A DNA stretch of 64,000 nucleotides from positions 80,061-144,060 of the forward strand of contig NZ_CAJHOB010000009.1 in NCBI RefSeq assembly GCF_905120355.1, read 5' to 3'. Below, piece after piece: positions 8,181 to 17,448 of the stretch (position 1 is its first letter; each line of letters begins with the position of its first letter). Made by a program: the position numbers and the translations under genes. The notes under the pieces were generated by a model. The model saw nothing but the letters and a program-made list of their open reading frames with translations. It was not told where the DNA came from and did not search any database. The stretch is from Azonexus hydrophilus (GTDB taxonomy: Bacteria; Pseudomonadota; Gammaproteobacteria; Burkholderiales; Rhodocyclaceae).

Positions 8181-9662
8181 TCAAGGCGAAGAAGGAGCAG
8201 CGCGCAACTCGGCGCTACTGCCATCGGATTGTTCGGAGCCTCCACCCAGCACGGTGTACAGGTCGACCTGGCTGGCCAGCAGCCGGCGCCGCACTTGCAA
8301 CGACTGCTGCTGCGCCTCCAGCAGATCGCGCTGCGCATCGAGCACGTCGAGATAAGACGTCGCCCCGTTGTCGTAGCGCAACTGCGCCAGACGCGCCCGC
8401 TGTTGCTGTGTTGCCAGCGATTGCTGCTGGATGGCGAGCTGCTGCGTCAGCCACTGGCGCGCAGAAAGCGCATCGGCCACCTCACGAAAAGCCTGCTGCA
8501 CGGTGCGTTCGTAATTGGCCACCGCGATGTGGCTGCGTGCAGCCGCCAGATCGAGACCCGCCTGACGCAGGCCCCCATCAAAAATGGGCAGGGAAATGCT
8601 CGGCACGAAAGTCCAGGCCCGGCTGCCGGAAGCAAACAAGCCATCGAGCTGGGCGCTGGCCGTCCCCAGGCTGCCGGTCAATGCGATGCGCGGGAAAAAC
8701 GCAGCGCGCGCGGCCTGCACATTGGCCTGCGCGGCTGCCAGACGTTTTTCCGCTGCCCGGATGTCCGGCCGCGCCGTCAGCAGTTCGGCCGGCAGACCCA
8801 CCCGCAGGGGGGCGAACACCGCCCCATCAGGCCAGTGCTCAGCGGCCAGCGGCGCCACCACCTGCGGCACGCCAAGCAACTGCGTCAGGGCATGCGCCTG
8901 TAACGCTCGCGCCTGTTGCAGCTGTGCCAGCAAGGCATGGGCGGTGTTGAGCAAGGTTTCCACCTGCGTCAGTTCCAGGGTCGAGACCGCACCGACTTCG
9001 TTACGCCGGCGAAAGATCCGGTAGCTTTCTTCCCGTGACGCCACCGTCTGCCCGGCCAGGGCAATGCGCGCATCAAGCTCCCACAGACCGAGATAAGCCT
9101 GGGCCACGGCGGCAATCAGGGTGATGCGTGCGGCCCGCTGCGCCTCTTCCGTCGCCAGATATTCCTGCAGCGCCGCCTCCTTGAGACTGCGTACCCGCCC
9201 CCACAAATCCAGTTCCCAGCTGCTCACGCCGGCATAGGCCTGATATTCGCTGGCAACCACGGAACGACCGCTGGCGTTGAGATCGCCCGGCACCCGGCTA
9301 CGCGCGCCCTGCGCAGCAACAGCCAGGGACGGAAACTGCGCCGCACGCTGGATGCCATAGACCGCCCGGGCCTCTTCCACCCGCAGCAGCGCCAGGCGCA
9401 GATCACGATTGTTCTGCAGCGCCGTATCGACCAACGCCACCAATTCGGGCGCCACAAAATAATCGCGCCAGTGCAGGGCGGTGGCTGGCTGGCCACCCGC
9501 AGGCCGCCCCCGATCCCACGTCGTTTCCGGCCAGTAGTTGGCCACCTGCGGATCGGGCTGTACGCCGCGCGGCGCCAGAAAATCACAGGCACTCAACGCT
9601 AGTACCACGACCAGGGCGCACACAGCACGCCGCGTGAAGCACGATAACAGGGAGAAAATCAT
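8181..9662 (-). CDS. NodT-family outer-membrane efflux lipoprotein
   Basis: A 493-aa TolC-like outer-membrane factor. The signal peptide ends in a lipobox (ALSAC, cysteine at about 26), so the protein is lipid-anchored. Two OEP repeats follow, with the usual RPDIRAAEKRLAAAQANVQAARAAFFP segment (split here by family spacing) in the second half and a C-terminal LDVLDAQRDLLEAQQ helix. It is the first gene of the exporter unit (OMF, adaptor, ATPase/permease, permease, nuclease). No regulator gene is adjacent. No good Shine-Dalgarno precedes the ATG, so its exact start is the least certain in the unit. Confidence 0.9.
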   Translation of the reverse strand: MIFSLLSCFTRRAVCALVVVLALSACDFLAPRGVQPDPQVANYWPETTWDRGRPAGGQPATALHWRDYFVAPELVALVDTALQNNRDLRLALLRVEEARAVYGIQRAAQFPSLAVAAQGARSRVPGDLNASGRSVVASEYQAYAGVSSWELDLWGRVRSLKEAALQEYLATEEAQRAARITLIAAVAQAYLGLWELDARIALAGQTVASREESYRIFRRRNEVGAVSTLELTQVETLLNTAHALLAQLQQARALQAHALTQLLGVPQVVAPLAAEHWPDGAVFAPLRVGLPAELLTARPDIRAAEKRLAAAQANVQAARAAFFPRIALTGSLGTASAQLDGLFASGSRAWTFVPSISLPIFDGGLRQAGLDLAAARSHIAVANYERTVQQAFREVADALSARQWLTQQLAIQQQSLATQQQRARLAQLRYDNGATSYLDVLDAQRDLLEAQQQSLQVRRRLLASQVDLYTVLGGGSEQSDGSSAELRAAPSSP

Positions 9663-9752
9663 GGGCAGCAGGCCTGGCAGGGGCTATCAGCGAATCACGG
9701 CCCAATGATACACCGTCAGGCGCGTTTCTGCTTATGGCCCGGCATCTCCGCC

Positions 9753-10184
9753 CTACATCACCCCGATCAATTTCACTTCGAAACGGATCGCCTTGCCGGC
9801 CAGCGGGTGATTGAAATCGAACAGTGCGCTGGTGTCGTTCAATTCGCGCAGAAAGCCGGAAAAAGCAGCGCCGGTGGGGGCGGTGAATTCGACGATGGAA
9901 TTTTCCTTGAGCTCCATCCCCGCCGGCAGGGCATTGCGGGCAATGCGCTCGACCAGGCGCGGGTTGGGCTGACCAAAGGCCTGCTCCGGCTCCAGCTCGA
10001 AGACATAGTGACCGCCCTGCTCCAGGCCCAGCAGCACCTCCTCCAGCGATTCCGCCAGCTGGCCGCTGCCCATCTGCAGGGTCGCCGGGCTCATGTCGAA
10101 GGTGGACAGAAACTCCTCGCCGGCCAGGGTGGAAATGCGGTAATGCAGGGTGAGGAAGCTGTCGGCTTGCACGCTGGCCGTCAT
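9753..10184 (-). CDS. fkpB: FKBP-type peptidyl-prolyl isomerase, SlpA/FkpB class
   Basis: A 143-aa cytoplasmic FKBP with the SlyD-like inserted flap. The N-terminal half reads FLTLHYRISTLAGEEFLSTF, the flap carries EPEQAFGQPNPRLVERI, and the C-terminal strand is HPLAGKAIRFEVKLIGV. It lacks the His-rich tail of SlyD, which fits the SlpA/FkpB class. The ATG overlaps the lspA stop by four bases (ATGA), so the genes are coupled. In E. coli and many relatives ispH follows this gene; here an exporter gene follows instead. Confidence 0.92.
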   Translation of the reverse strand: MTASVQADSFLTLHYRISTLAGEEFLSTFDMSPATLQMGSGQLAESLEEVLLGLEQGGHYVFELEPEQAFGQPNPRLVERIARNALPAGMELKENSIVEFTAPTGAAFSGFLRELNDTSALFDFNHPLAGKAIRFEVKLIGVM

Positions 10185-10654
10185 GGGGAATCCTTCTTGT
10201 GAGTGAATGAGGCAAAAATGAGCAGGGCCGCGCCGAGGCAGATGGCCGAATCGGCGACATTGAACGCCGGCCAGTAGTAGCCGGCAGCATGCCACTGGAC
10301 GAAATCGACCACGGCACCGAAGCGCACGCGATCAATGACATTGCCGAGGGCACCGCCCATGACCAGGGTCAGCGCCAGGGACAGCAGTTTCTGCTCAGGG
10401 TGTTTACGCAATTCCAGCGCAATCCAGGCCGCTACGGCCAACGCCAGAAGCGTGAAGAACCAGCGCTGCCAGCCCGGCTGATCAGCCAGCAGGCTGAATG
10501 CCGCCCCCGGATTGAAGGTCAGCACCCAGTTCCAGAAGGGCGCGAAATAGATCACCTCGCCCGGCATGATGCTCGCCAGCGCCAGCCACTTGCTCAATTG
10601 ATCGAGCACGATCACCAGCGCTGCAAGCGCGTACCAGTGGCCGGGTTTAGGCAT
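10181..10654 (-). CDS. lspA: lipoprotein signal peptidase II
   Basis: A 157-aa inner-membrane aspartic protease that removes signal peptides from lipidated prolipoproteins. Four membrane segments are visible. The catalytic aspartates are D117 in VVDF and D135 in FNVADS. The NPGAAFS motif is present at 48-54. I chose the ATG at 10654, which overlaps the ileS stop (CATGCCTAA). The in-frame extension to 10678 would lie inside ileS. It is part of ribF-ileS-lspA-fkpB. Confidence 0.95.
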   Translation of the reverse strand: MPKPGHWYALAALVIVLDQLSKWLALASIMPGEVIYFAPFWNWVLTFNPGAAFSLLADQPGWQRWFFTLLALAVAAWIALELRKHPEQKLLSLALTLVMGGALGNVIDRVRFGAVVDFVQWHAAGYYWPAFNVADSAICLGAALLIFASFTHKKDSP

Positions 10655-13463
10655 GCTGGCGCGCCTCGCCGGCACCATGGAGATTGCTCACACAGCGCCC
10701 GCACAGATCGGGGTGGGCGGCGTCGCTACCGACATCGGCACGCACGTGCCAGCAACGCTCGCACTTGGCGTGGCCCAGCGGCGTGGCGGTGACGGCTTCA
10801 GCGGCATCTTCGCGCAAAGTGGTGGCCGAGCAGATGAAGATGAATTTCAGGTCGTCCCCGAGCGAGGCCAGGGCGGCGTATTTTTCCCCGCTGCAGCGGA
10901 TTTCCACCGTCGCCTGCAGGGCGGCGCCGATTTCACCCGCTTCGCGCCGGGCTTCGAGCGCCTTGGTGACATCCATGCGTACGTCGCGAATCAGACCCCA
11001 CTTGGCCAGTAGAGCGGCCTCGCCATCCTGCGCCGGCAGTTCGTGCCAGGTGTGCAGAAGCACCGAATCATCGGCGTTACCGGTGAGGATGCCCCACACC
11101 TCTTCCGCCGTAAACGCGGTAATCGGTGCCAGCAGACGGGTAAACGCATGCACGATGTGCCACAGGGACGATTGCGCCGAGCGGCGGGCGCGCGATTTTT
11201 CGCCGGTGGTGTACAAGCGATCCTTCAGGATATCGAGATAGAAGCCGCCGAGATCTTCAGAGCAGAAGGTTTGCAACGCCTGCACCACGTGGTGGAACTC
11301 GAATTTGTCGTAATCGGCGGTACAGGTTTGCTGCAACTGGCGAGTCAGCGCCAGTGCGTAGCGGTCGATTTCCAGCCATTCGCCGACCGGCAGCATGTCG
11401 CTCGCCGGGTCGAAATCGGACACGTTGGCCAGCAGGAAGCGCAAGGTGTTGCGGATGCGGCGGTAGGCTTCGACGACGCGTTTCAGTATCTCGTCGGAAA
11501 TATTGAGCTCGCCGGAGTAGTCGGTCGCCGCCACCCACAGACGCAGGATGTCGGCGCCCATTTTGTCGGACACCTGCTGCGGCGCGATGACGTTGCCCTT
11601 GGACTTCGACATCTTGTGACCCTTGCCATCGACGACGAAACCGTGCGTCAGCAGCGCCTTGTACGGGGCGCGGCCGTCGATCGCCGCACCGGTCAGCAGC
11701 GAGGAATGGAACCAGCCGCGGTGCTGGTCGGAGCCTTCCAGGTAAAGGTCGGCCGGCCAGGTCAGCTGGTCGCCGTGCGAGCCGCGCATGACGCTCATGT
11801 GCGTCGTGCCGGAATCAAACCAGACGTCGAGGATGTCGGTGGTCTTGACGTAGTCGGCGGCGTCCGCGCCGAGCAGTTCGGCAGCATCCAGTTGCGTCCA
11901 CGCCTCGATACCCCCCTGCTCGACGCGCTTCGCCACGGCTTCCATCAGCTCCAGCGTGTTCGGATGCAGTTCGCCAGTCGCCTTGTGCGTGAAGAAAGGC
12001 AGCGGCACGCCCCAGTTGCGTTGGCGCGAGATGCACCAGTCCGGGCGGTTGGCGATCATCGCGTGCAGGCGGTTCTTGCCCCAGGCGGGATAGAAGGCGG
12101 TGTCCTCGACGCCCTGCAGCGCGGCTTCGCGCAGCGTGTGGCCGGCCGGCTCGGTGGCGGCGACGCCCTGGCTGTCGACGTCCGGCGCGTCCATGCGCAC
12201 GAACCACTGGCTGGTGGCGCGGTAGATCAGCGGCGTCTTGTGGCGCCAGCAGTGCATGTAGCTGTGTTCGATGGTGGCGTGCTTCAACAGCGCGCCAACT
12301 TCTGCCAGCTTGTCGACGATGACCGGGTTGGCCTTCCACACATTCATGCCGCCGAAGAACGGCAGGTCGGCAGCAAAGCTGCCATCGCCCTGCACCGGCG
12401 TCAGGATGTCCTCGTTGTGCATGCCGTACTGCTTGCAGGTGTGGAAGTCGTCCAGACCATAGGCAGGCGCGGAGTGCACGATGCCGGTACCGGCATCGAG
12501 ACTGACATAATCGGCAACGAAAACCGGCGACAGACGGTCGTACAACGGATGGCGGAAAGCAATGCGCTCCAGCGCCGCGCCCGGACAGCTGGCAACGGTG
12601 CTGCCGCCGAGGCCGTAGCGCGCGAGACAGGCTTCCTGCAAGTCGGCGGCAAGCACCAGACACCCCTGCTCCGTCTGCACCAGGTTATAGGTAAGTTCCG
12701 GGTGCACGTTGAGCGCCTGGTTGCCGGGAATAGTCCATGGCGTGGTGGTCCAGATGACGGCCCGGGCCTCGCCCGCCGGCAGTTCGGTCAGCCCGAAGGC
12801 AGCCGCCAGCTTGTCGCGTTCGACCACCGGAAAAGCCACATCGATGGCGGGTGATTTCTTGTCCTGGTATTCCACTTCGGCTTCGGCCAGGGCGGAGCCA
12901 CAATCGAAGCACCAGTTCACCGGCTTCAGCCCGCGATAAACGAAGCCGCGCTGCATCATCGCCGCCAGGGCTCGAATCTCGGCGGCCTCGGTCTTGAAAT
13001 TCATGGTCAGGTAGGGGTTATCCCACTCGCCCAGCACCCCGAGACGGATGAAGTCCTTCTTCTGCCGCTCGATCTGCTCACCGGCGTAGGCACGCGCCAG
13101 TTTCTGCACCTGTTCGCGCGGAATGTTTTTGCCGTGCGTTTTTTCGATCTGGATTTCGATCGGCATGCCATGGCAGTCCCAGCCGGGAACATAGGGCACA
13201 TCGAAGCCAGCCAGCGTCTTCGAACGGATGATGATGTCCTTGAGAATCTTGTTCACCGCATGCCCGATGTGGATGTCGCCGTTGGCATACGGTGGGCCGT
13301 CGTGCAGGATGAACTTGGGCCGACCGGCACAGAGGGCGCGGATCTGCTGGTAGAGCTTTTTTTCCTGCCAGGCGGCGACCCATTGCGGCTCCCGCTTGGG
13401 CAGATCACCCCGCATCGGGAAGGGGGTGTCGGGAAGATTCAAAGTGTGTTTGTAGTCAGCCAT
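10647..13463 (-). CDS. ileS: isoleucyl-tRNA synthetase
   Basis: A 938-aa class I synthetase that charges tRNA-Ile and edits Val-tRNA-Ile. The HIGH motif appears as DIHIGHA near residue 65 and KMSKS as HKMSKSKGN near 600. The CP1 editing domain lies between them ([14 protein letters not shown]). The C-terminal zinc finger is present (CERCWHV and CGRC). Full length for the family. Start at the ATG of MADYKHTL; the longer in-frame form reaches into ribF. Second gene of the ribF-ileS-lspA-fkpB operon. Confidence 0.97.
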   Translation of the reverse strand: MADYKHTLNLPDTPFPMRGDLPKREPQWVAAWQEKKLYQQIRALCAGRPKFILHDGPPYANGDIHIGHAVNKILKDIIIRSKTLAGFDVPYVPGWDCHGMPIEIQIEKTHGKNIPREQVQKLARAYAGEQIERQKKDFIRLGVLGEWDNPYLTMNFKTEAAEIRALAAMMQRGFVYRGLKPVNWCFDCGSALAEAEVEYQDKKSPAIDVAFPVVERDKLAAAFGLTELPAGEARAVIWTTTPWTIPGNQALNVHPELTYNLVQTEQGCLVLAADLQEACLARYGLGGSTVASCPGAALERIAFRHPLYDRLSPVFVADYVSLDAGTGIVHSAPAYGLDDFHTCKQYGMHNEDILTPVQGDGSFAADLPFFGGMNVWKANPVIVDKLAEVGALLKHATIEHSYMHCWRHKTPLIYRATSQWFVRMDAPDVDSQGVAATEPAGHTLREAALQGVEDTAFYPAWGKNRLHAMIANRPDWCISRQRNWGVPLPFFTHKATGELHPNTLELMEAVAKRVEQGGIEAWTQLDAAELLGADAADYVKTTDILDVWFDSGTTHMSVMRGSHGDQLTWPADLYLEGSDQHRGWFHSSLLTGAAIDGRAPYKALLTHGFVVDGKGHKMSKSKGNVIAPQQVSDKMGADILRLWVAATDYSGELNISDEILKRVVEAYRRIRNTLRFLLANVSDFDPASDMLPVGEWLEIDRYALALTRQLQQTCTADYDKFEFHHVVQALQTFCSEDLGGFYLDILKDRLYTTGEKSRARRSAQSSLWHIVHAFTRLLAPITAFTAEEVWGILTGNADDSVLLHTWHELPAQDGEAALLAKWGLIRDVRMDVTKALEARREAGEIGAALQATVEIRCSGEKYAALASLGDDLKFIFICSATTLREDAAEAVTATPLGHAKCERCWHVRADVGSDAAHPDLCGRCVSNLHGAGEARQHA

Positions 13464-13485
13464 GGTCAGAAAAATCAATAAGTTG

Positions 13486-14421
13486 TCAGGAATCCACGTC
13501 GGCAGTGGCGAAGAAATCGCGCGCAGCCGCCGCATCGAGGGCAATTTGCGCCTTCAGGGCAGAAAAATCGGCAAAACGTTGCTCGTCGCGCAGCTTTTTC
13601 AGGAAGCGTACCGCAATATGCGCGCCGTAAATATCCTTTGAAAAATCAAACAGGTGCACTTCCAGCAGGGGGCGCGTGCCGCCCACCGTCGGACGCAGGC
13701 CGAGATTGGCCACCCCGGGTAGTGGCGCCCCGCCCAGACCTGTCACCTCGACGGCAAACACGCCGCACAACGGCAGGGGATTGTGCTTGATGCGCAAGTT
13801 GGCGGTGGCAAATCCGATCTGCCGCCCCAATTGCTGCCCACGTACCACCTGCCCGTCCATACTGTACGGGCGCCCCAGCAAGGCAGCGGCCAGGCTCAGA
13901 TCACCGGCAGACAATGCCGCACGCACGGCCGAACTGGACACCCGCACCCCGGAGCGCAGCACACTGCCCATGGCCGCCACTTCAAAACCAGCCGCCGCAC
14001 CCATTTTCTGCAGCAGCGCAAAATCTCCATCGCGGCCACGGCCGAAACGGAAATCATCGCCAATCACCACATAACGGGCACGCAAGGCATCACGCAGCAC
14101 AACGCTCACGAAATCTTCCGCGCCCAGCGCGGCAAAACGGTGATTGAACGGGCACACCATGGTCTGCGCCACACCTTGCTCAGCCAGCAATTCAAGCTTC
14201 TCGCGCAGGGTGCTGAGGCGAGCAGGCGCCGTCGTCGGGCTGAAAAACTCGCGCGGATGGGGCTCGAAGGTCAGCACCGTCGGCGTCAGGCCACGCACGG
14301 CTGCTGTCGTCACCAACTGCCGCAGCAAAGCGGCATGCCCCAGGTGCACCCCGTCGAAATTGCCGATCGCCACTGCCGTGGGAGTCGGTACAGCGTGTAA
14401 ATGACCGCGAAAAACGCGCAT
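13486..14421 (-). CDS. ribF: bifunctional riboflavin kinase/FMN adenylyltransferase
   Basis: A 311-aa enzyme making FMN and then FAD from riboflavin. The N-terminal nucleotidyltransferase domain has [10 protein letters not shown] at residues 20-29, and the adenylyltransferase loop reads [11 protein letters not shown]. The C-terminal kinase domain begins near 185, with [18 protein letters not shown] and the IGFATANL strand. First gene of the ribF-ileS-lspA-fkpB operon, 22 bases upstream of ileS. Confidence 0.96.
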   Translation of the reverse strand: MRVFRGHLHAVPTPTAVAIGNFDGVHLGHAALLRQLVTTAAVRGLTPTVLTFEPHPREFFSPTTAPARLSTLREKLELLAEQGVAQTMVCPFNHRFAALGAEDFVSVVLRDALRARYVVIGDDFRFGRGRDGDFALLQKMGAAAGFEVAAMGSVLRSGVRVSSSAVRAALSAGDLSLAAALLGRPYSMDGQVVRGQQLGRQIGFATANLRIKHNPLPLCGVFAVEVTGLGGAPLPGVANLGLRPTVGGTRPLLEVHLFDFSKDIYGAHIAVRFLKKLRDEQRFADFSALKAQIALDAAAARDFFATADVDS

Positions 14422-14493
14422 GCCGGAACCGGAGAAAAGGGCCGATTATACCCCGCCCCACGCCACAATCCCGGCGCCGGCGAGGTGGTGACA

Positions 14494-15789
14494 TCAGCCC
14501 AGCTGTGCCAGCCGGGCCTTGGGGCCGGGCGGATGTTTGAGGAAGAACTGACGGATGCCCCGCAGCAGGGCCTCCGCCATTTGCGCCTGGTAGGCATCAT
14601 CCTTCAAGCGCAGTTCTTCTTCCGGATTGGAAATAAAGGCGGTTTCGATCAGGGCAGAAGGAATGTCCGGTGCTTTCAGCACGGCAAAGCCGGCCTGCTC
14701 GACGCTGGTCTTGTGCAGATGGTTGATCGAACCGATTTCACCAAGCAGATATTTACCCAGTTTCAGGCTGTCGTTGATGGTGGCGGTCTGCGACAGATCG
14801 ATCAGGGTGCGCGCCAGGAAGACATCCTTGGTCTTGGCGAGATTGACCCCCCCGATCAGATCCGCATTGTTTTCCTTTTGCGCTAGCAGGCGCGCCTGGG
14901 TACTGGATGCCCCTTTTTCCGACAACACGAACACGGAAGAACCACGCGCATCCGGTTTGATCCAGGCATCCGCGTGGATGGAAAGGAACAGATCGGCCTG
15001 GATGCGACGCGCCTTCTGCACCCGCACATGCAAGGGCACAAAGAAATCGCCATCGCGGGTCAGTACCGCACGCATGTTGGGTTCGGCATCGATGCGCGCT
15101 TTCAGGCGCCGCGCGATCGCCAGCGTGACGTTCTTTTCATAGGTCCCGCGCTTGCCGACAGCTCCGGGGTCTTCGCCGCCATGTCCGGGGTCGAGCATGA
15201 TGGTGAGCATGCGATCCACTGTCGGCTTGCCGGGGCGCGGCGCCTCAACCGGCTTCGCCGGGGCCTTGTCCGCCAGTTCCGGATCGATCTTGAGCGGCTC
15301 AACCACCTCCTGCCGCCCTTCCAGCAGAGCCATCAGGGGATCGGCCGGCGTTTCCGGATAGACATCGAGCACCAAACGGTGACCATACTCACCCACCGGC
15401 GCCAGAGAAAACACCTGTGGCGCCACCCGTGTCTTCAATTCCATCACCAGGCGCACCACCCCCGGCTTGAAACGTCCTGCGCGCAACAGCTTGATATGCG
15501 GGTCGTTTTCGGCAATCTTGCCGGCAATACTTTCCAGCACGCTGTTGAACTCGACCCCTTCGATATCGACCACCAGCCGATCCGGATTTTCGACCGTGAA
15601 ATGGTTGAATTTCAGTGGCGCATCATGCTCCAGGGTGACGCGGGTGTAATCCGCGGACGGCCAGATGCGCACGGCGACAATGGCCGGCCGGTTGGCGGCA
15701 TGGCCGGCCAGTGGCGTTACCGAAACAATCAGTGCGGCGCCGGCGCGGCGCAGGAACTGGCGCCGGGAATGTTCAGTTGTCTTACGCAT
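14494..15789 (-). CDS. amiC: N-acetylmuramoyl-L-alanine amidase, AmiC-like, Tat-exported
   Basis: A 431-aa periplasmic amidase that cleaves septal peptidoglycan between MurNAc and L-Ala. A twin-arginine signal (RRQFLRR then a hydrophobic stretch ending GHA) leads to an AMIN domain (about 35-150), a variable linker, and an Amidase_3 zinc domain with DPGHGGEDPGA, SIHADAW and a late ALIETAFISN glutamate. The start is the ATG 61 bases inside the upstream tsaE gene. The amiC-tsaE pairing is common in proteobacteria. Confidence 0.92.
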   Translation of the reverse strand: MRKTTEHSRRQFLRRAGAALIVSVTPLAGHAANRPAIVAVRIWPSADYTRVTLEHDAPLKFNHFTVENPDRLVVDIEGVEFNSVLESIAGKIAENDPHIKLLRAGRFKPGVVRLVMELKTRVAPQVFSLAPVGEYGHRLVLDVYPETPADPLMALLEGRQEVVEPLKIDPELADKAPAKPVEAPRPGKPTVDRMLTIMLDPGHGGEDPGAVGKRGTYEKNVTLAIARRLKARIDAEPNMRAVLTRDGDFFVPLHVRVQKARRIQADLFLSIHADAWIKPDARGSSVFVLSEKGASSTQARLLAQKENNADLIGGVNLAKTKDVFLARTLIDLSQTATINDSLKLGKYLLGEIGSINHLHKTSVEQAGFAVLKAPDIPSALIETAFISNPEEELRLKDDAYQAQMAEALLRGIRQFFLKHPPGPKARLAQLG

Positions 15790-16277
15790 GATGCCCCCCT
15801 TTCGGAACAGGCCACAAACTCGATGCGTCGACCTTCTCCAGCATGTTGCAGCGAGATGCGCAGATCGGGCGACGGGACACAGCCAGCCGCCTTGTCGGGC
15901 CATTCGACCAGACAAACGGACGCTGCGTTGAAATATTCGTCAAAACCCGCATCGAGGAATTCCTCTGCTGACTCGAAGCGATAAAAATCAAAGTGATACA
16001 AGTATAAACTCGAAATTACGTAAAGTTCAACCAAAGCGTAGGTTGGACTCTTCACCGGCCCGCCATAGCCAAGCGCCCGAATCAGGGCACGCGCCAACGT
16101 CGTTTTACCCGCCCCCAGGTCGCCTTCGAGAAAAATCACCAGTCCCGGCTGCACGGTCTGCGCCAGCGCCGCCCCCAGTCGTTGGGTCGCCGCCTCGTCT
16201 GGCAGATCGATGAGCAGCCGGGCGGAAGCAACGGCAGAAGCGGCAGCAAAATCAGCGGTAAGATGCGGCGCATGCAT
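15729..16277 (-). CDS. tsaE: tRNA t6A37 biosynthesis ATPase TsaE
   Basis: A 182-aa P-loop ATPase that works with TsaB and TsaD to make N6-threonylcarbamoyladenosine at A37 of ANN-decoding tRNAs. Walker A is GDLGAGKTT at residues 52-60; SPTYALVE and HFDFYRFES follow. A C-terminal extension of about 25 residues overlaps amiC. The ATG is supported by AAGGAG eight bases upstream. Its start codon overlaps that of the divergent queG: the two ATGs lie within six bases. Confidence 0.93.
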   Translation of the reverse strand: MHAPHLTADFAAASAVASARLLIDLPDEAATQRLGAALAQTVQPGLVIFLEGDLGAGKTTLARALIRALGYGGPVKSPTYALVELYVISSLYLYHFDFYRFESAEEFLDAGFDEYFNAASVCLVEWPDKAAGCVPSPDLRISLQHAGEGRRIEFVACSERGASCVRQLNIPGASSCAAPAPH

Positions 16278-17351
16278 GATCAGAACTCCTTGCTTGATGG
16301 CGCTGCGCTCAAGTTGCGCATACGTGAACTGGGGAAAACCCTGGGTTTTGCCGAAGTGGGCGTCAGCCGCGCCGAACCCGGCCCCGCCATCGCCCACCTG
16401 CAGGCCTGGCTGGCGGCCGGCATGCACGGGGAGATGGATTATATGGCGCGCCATGCCCAGCTGCGCGCCCAGCCGCAGGAACTGCACCCCGGCACGGTCA
16501 CCGTGATCTGTGCCGCCATCGACTATCTGCCACACCGAAAACATGTCACCGACCCGGCGCAAGCCGCCATTTCACGTTATGCACAAGGCCGCGACTATCA
16601 CAAGGTGGTACGCAGCCGCCTGCAGAAACTCGCCGACGCCATCGGCGAACTGGCCGGCCCGTTTGGCTACCGGGTGTTTTCCGATTCGGCTCCAGTCATG
16701 GAAGTCGAATTCGCCACCCAGGCCGGACTGGGCTGGCGCGGCAAGCACAGCCTGCTCCTGTCACAACGTGGTTCCTGGCGCTTTCTCGGCACCATTTACT
16801 GCGATTTACCCCTGCCGCCCGACTCTCCCATGTCCGACCACTGCGGCAGTTGCACCCGTTGCATCAGCGCCTGCCCGACGGCAGCCATTGTCCGGCCGTA
16901 CGTAGTGGATGCCCGCCGCTGCATTTCCTACCTCACCATCGAACTGGCGGGCGCCATCCCGGAGGAATTCCGCCCGCTGATCGGCAACCGCATCTACGGT
17001 TGCGACGACTGCCAGCTATGCTGCCCATGGAACCGCTTTGCCCACCTTGGCGACAGCGCCTTCGCCCCGCGCCACGGCCTTGATACAGGCAGTCTCACTA
17101 CCTTGTTGGGGTGGACGGAAGCACAATTCAACGAACGCCTGGCAGGCAATCCAATCCGCCGCATCGGCTTTGAGCGCTGGCTGCGCAACATCGCCGTCGC
17201 CCTCGGCAACGGCCCCGCCAGCGCAGAAACCCACGCTGCCCTGAGCGCACGCGCCGACCATCCCTCGGCCCTGGTCCGCGAGCATGTCGGCTGGGCACGG
17301 CAGCGCCTGCATTCACGCGCAGCACCGGAAGACGCAGCGCGCCCCGCGTGA
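16272..17351 (+). CDS. queG: epoxyqueuosine reductase
   Basis: A 359-aa cobalamin- and iron-sulfur-dependent enzyme for the last step of queuosine synthesis in tRNA. The N-terminal cobalamin-binding region has EVEFATQAGLGWRGKHSLLL near 140-160. Two 4Fe-4S motifs follow, CGSCTRCISACP near 192 and CDDCQLCCPWN near 245. Full length. The ATG is the first good start but has only a weak GGTAAG upstream, and it overlaps the divergent tsaE start. Both genes modify tRNA. Confidence 0.93.
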   Translation: MHDQNSLLDGAALKLRIRELGKTLGFAEVGVSRAEPGPAIAHLQAWLAAGMHGEMDYMARHAQLRAQPQELHPGTVTVICAAIDYLPHRKHVTDPAQAAISRYAQGRDYHKVVRSRLQKLADAIGELAGPFGYRVFSDSAPVMEVEFATQAGLGWRGKHSLLLSQRGSWRFLGTIYCDLPLPPDSPMSDHCGSCTRCISACPTAAIVRPYVVDARRCISYLTIELAGAIPEEFRPLIGNRIYGCDDCQLCCPWNRFAHLGDSAFAPRHGLDTGSLTTLLGWTEAQFNERLAGNPIRRIGFERWLRNIAVALGNGPASAETHAALSARADHPSALVREHVGWARQRLHSRAAPEDAARPA

Positions 17352-17448
17352 GATAGCCAGAAGTTATCGCCTCAATCCACAAATCCAATGTCCACCTACC
17401 GCGGCGCCATGAAACAATCAGCGCCCTAGCTACAGCACTGGATTTCTC

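Noticed and set aside
11043..12854. A 603-codon ORF on the plus strand
   Set aside because: It lies wholly antisense to ileS, whose motifs and length are complete.
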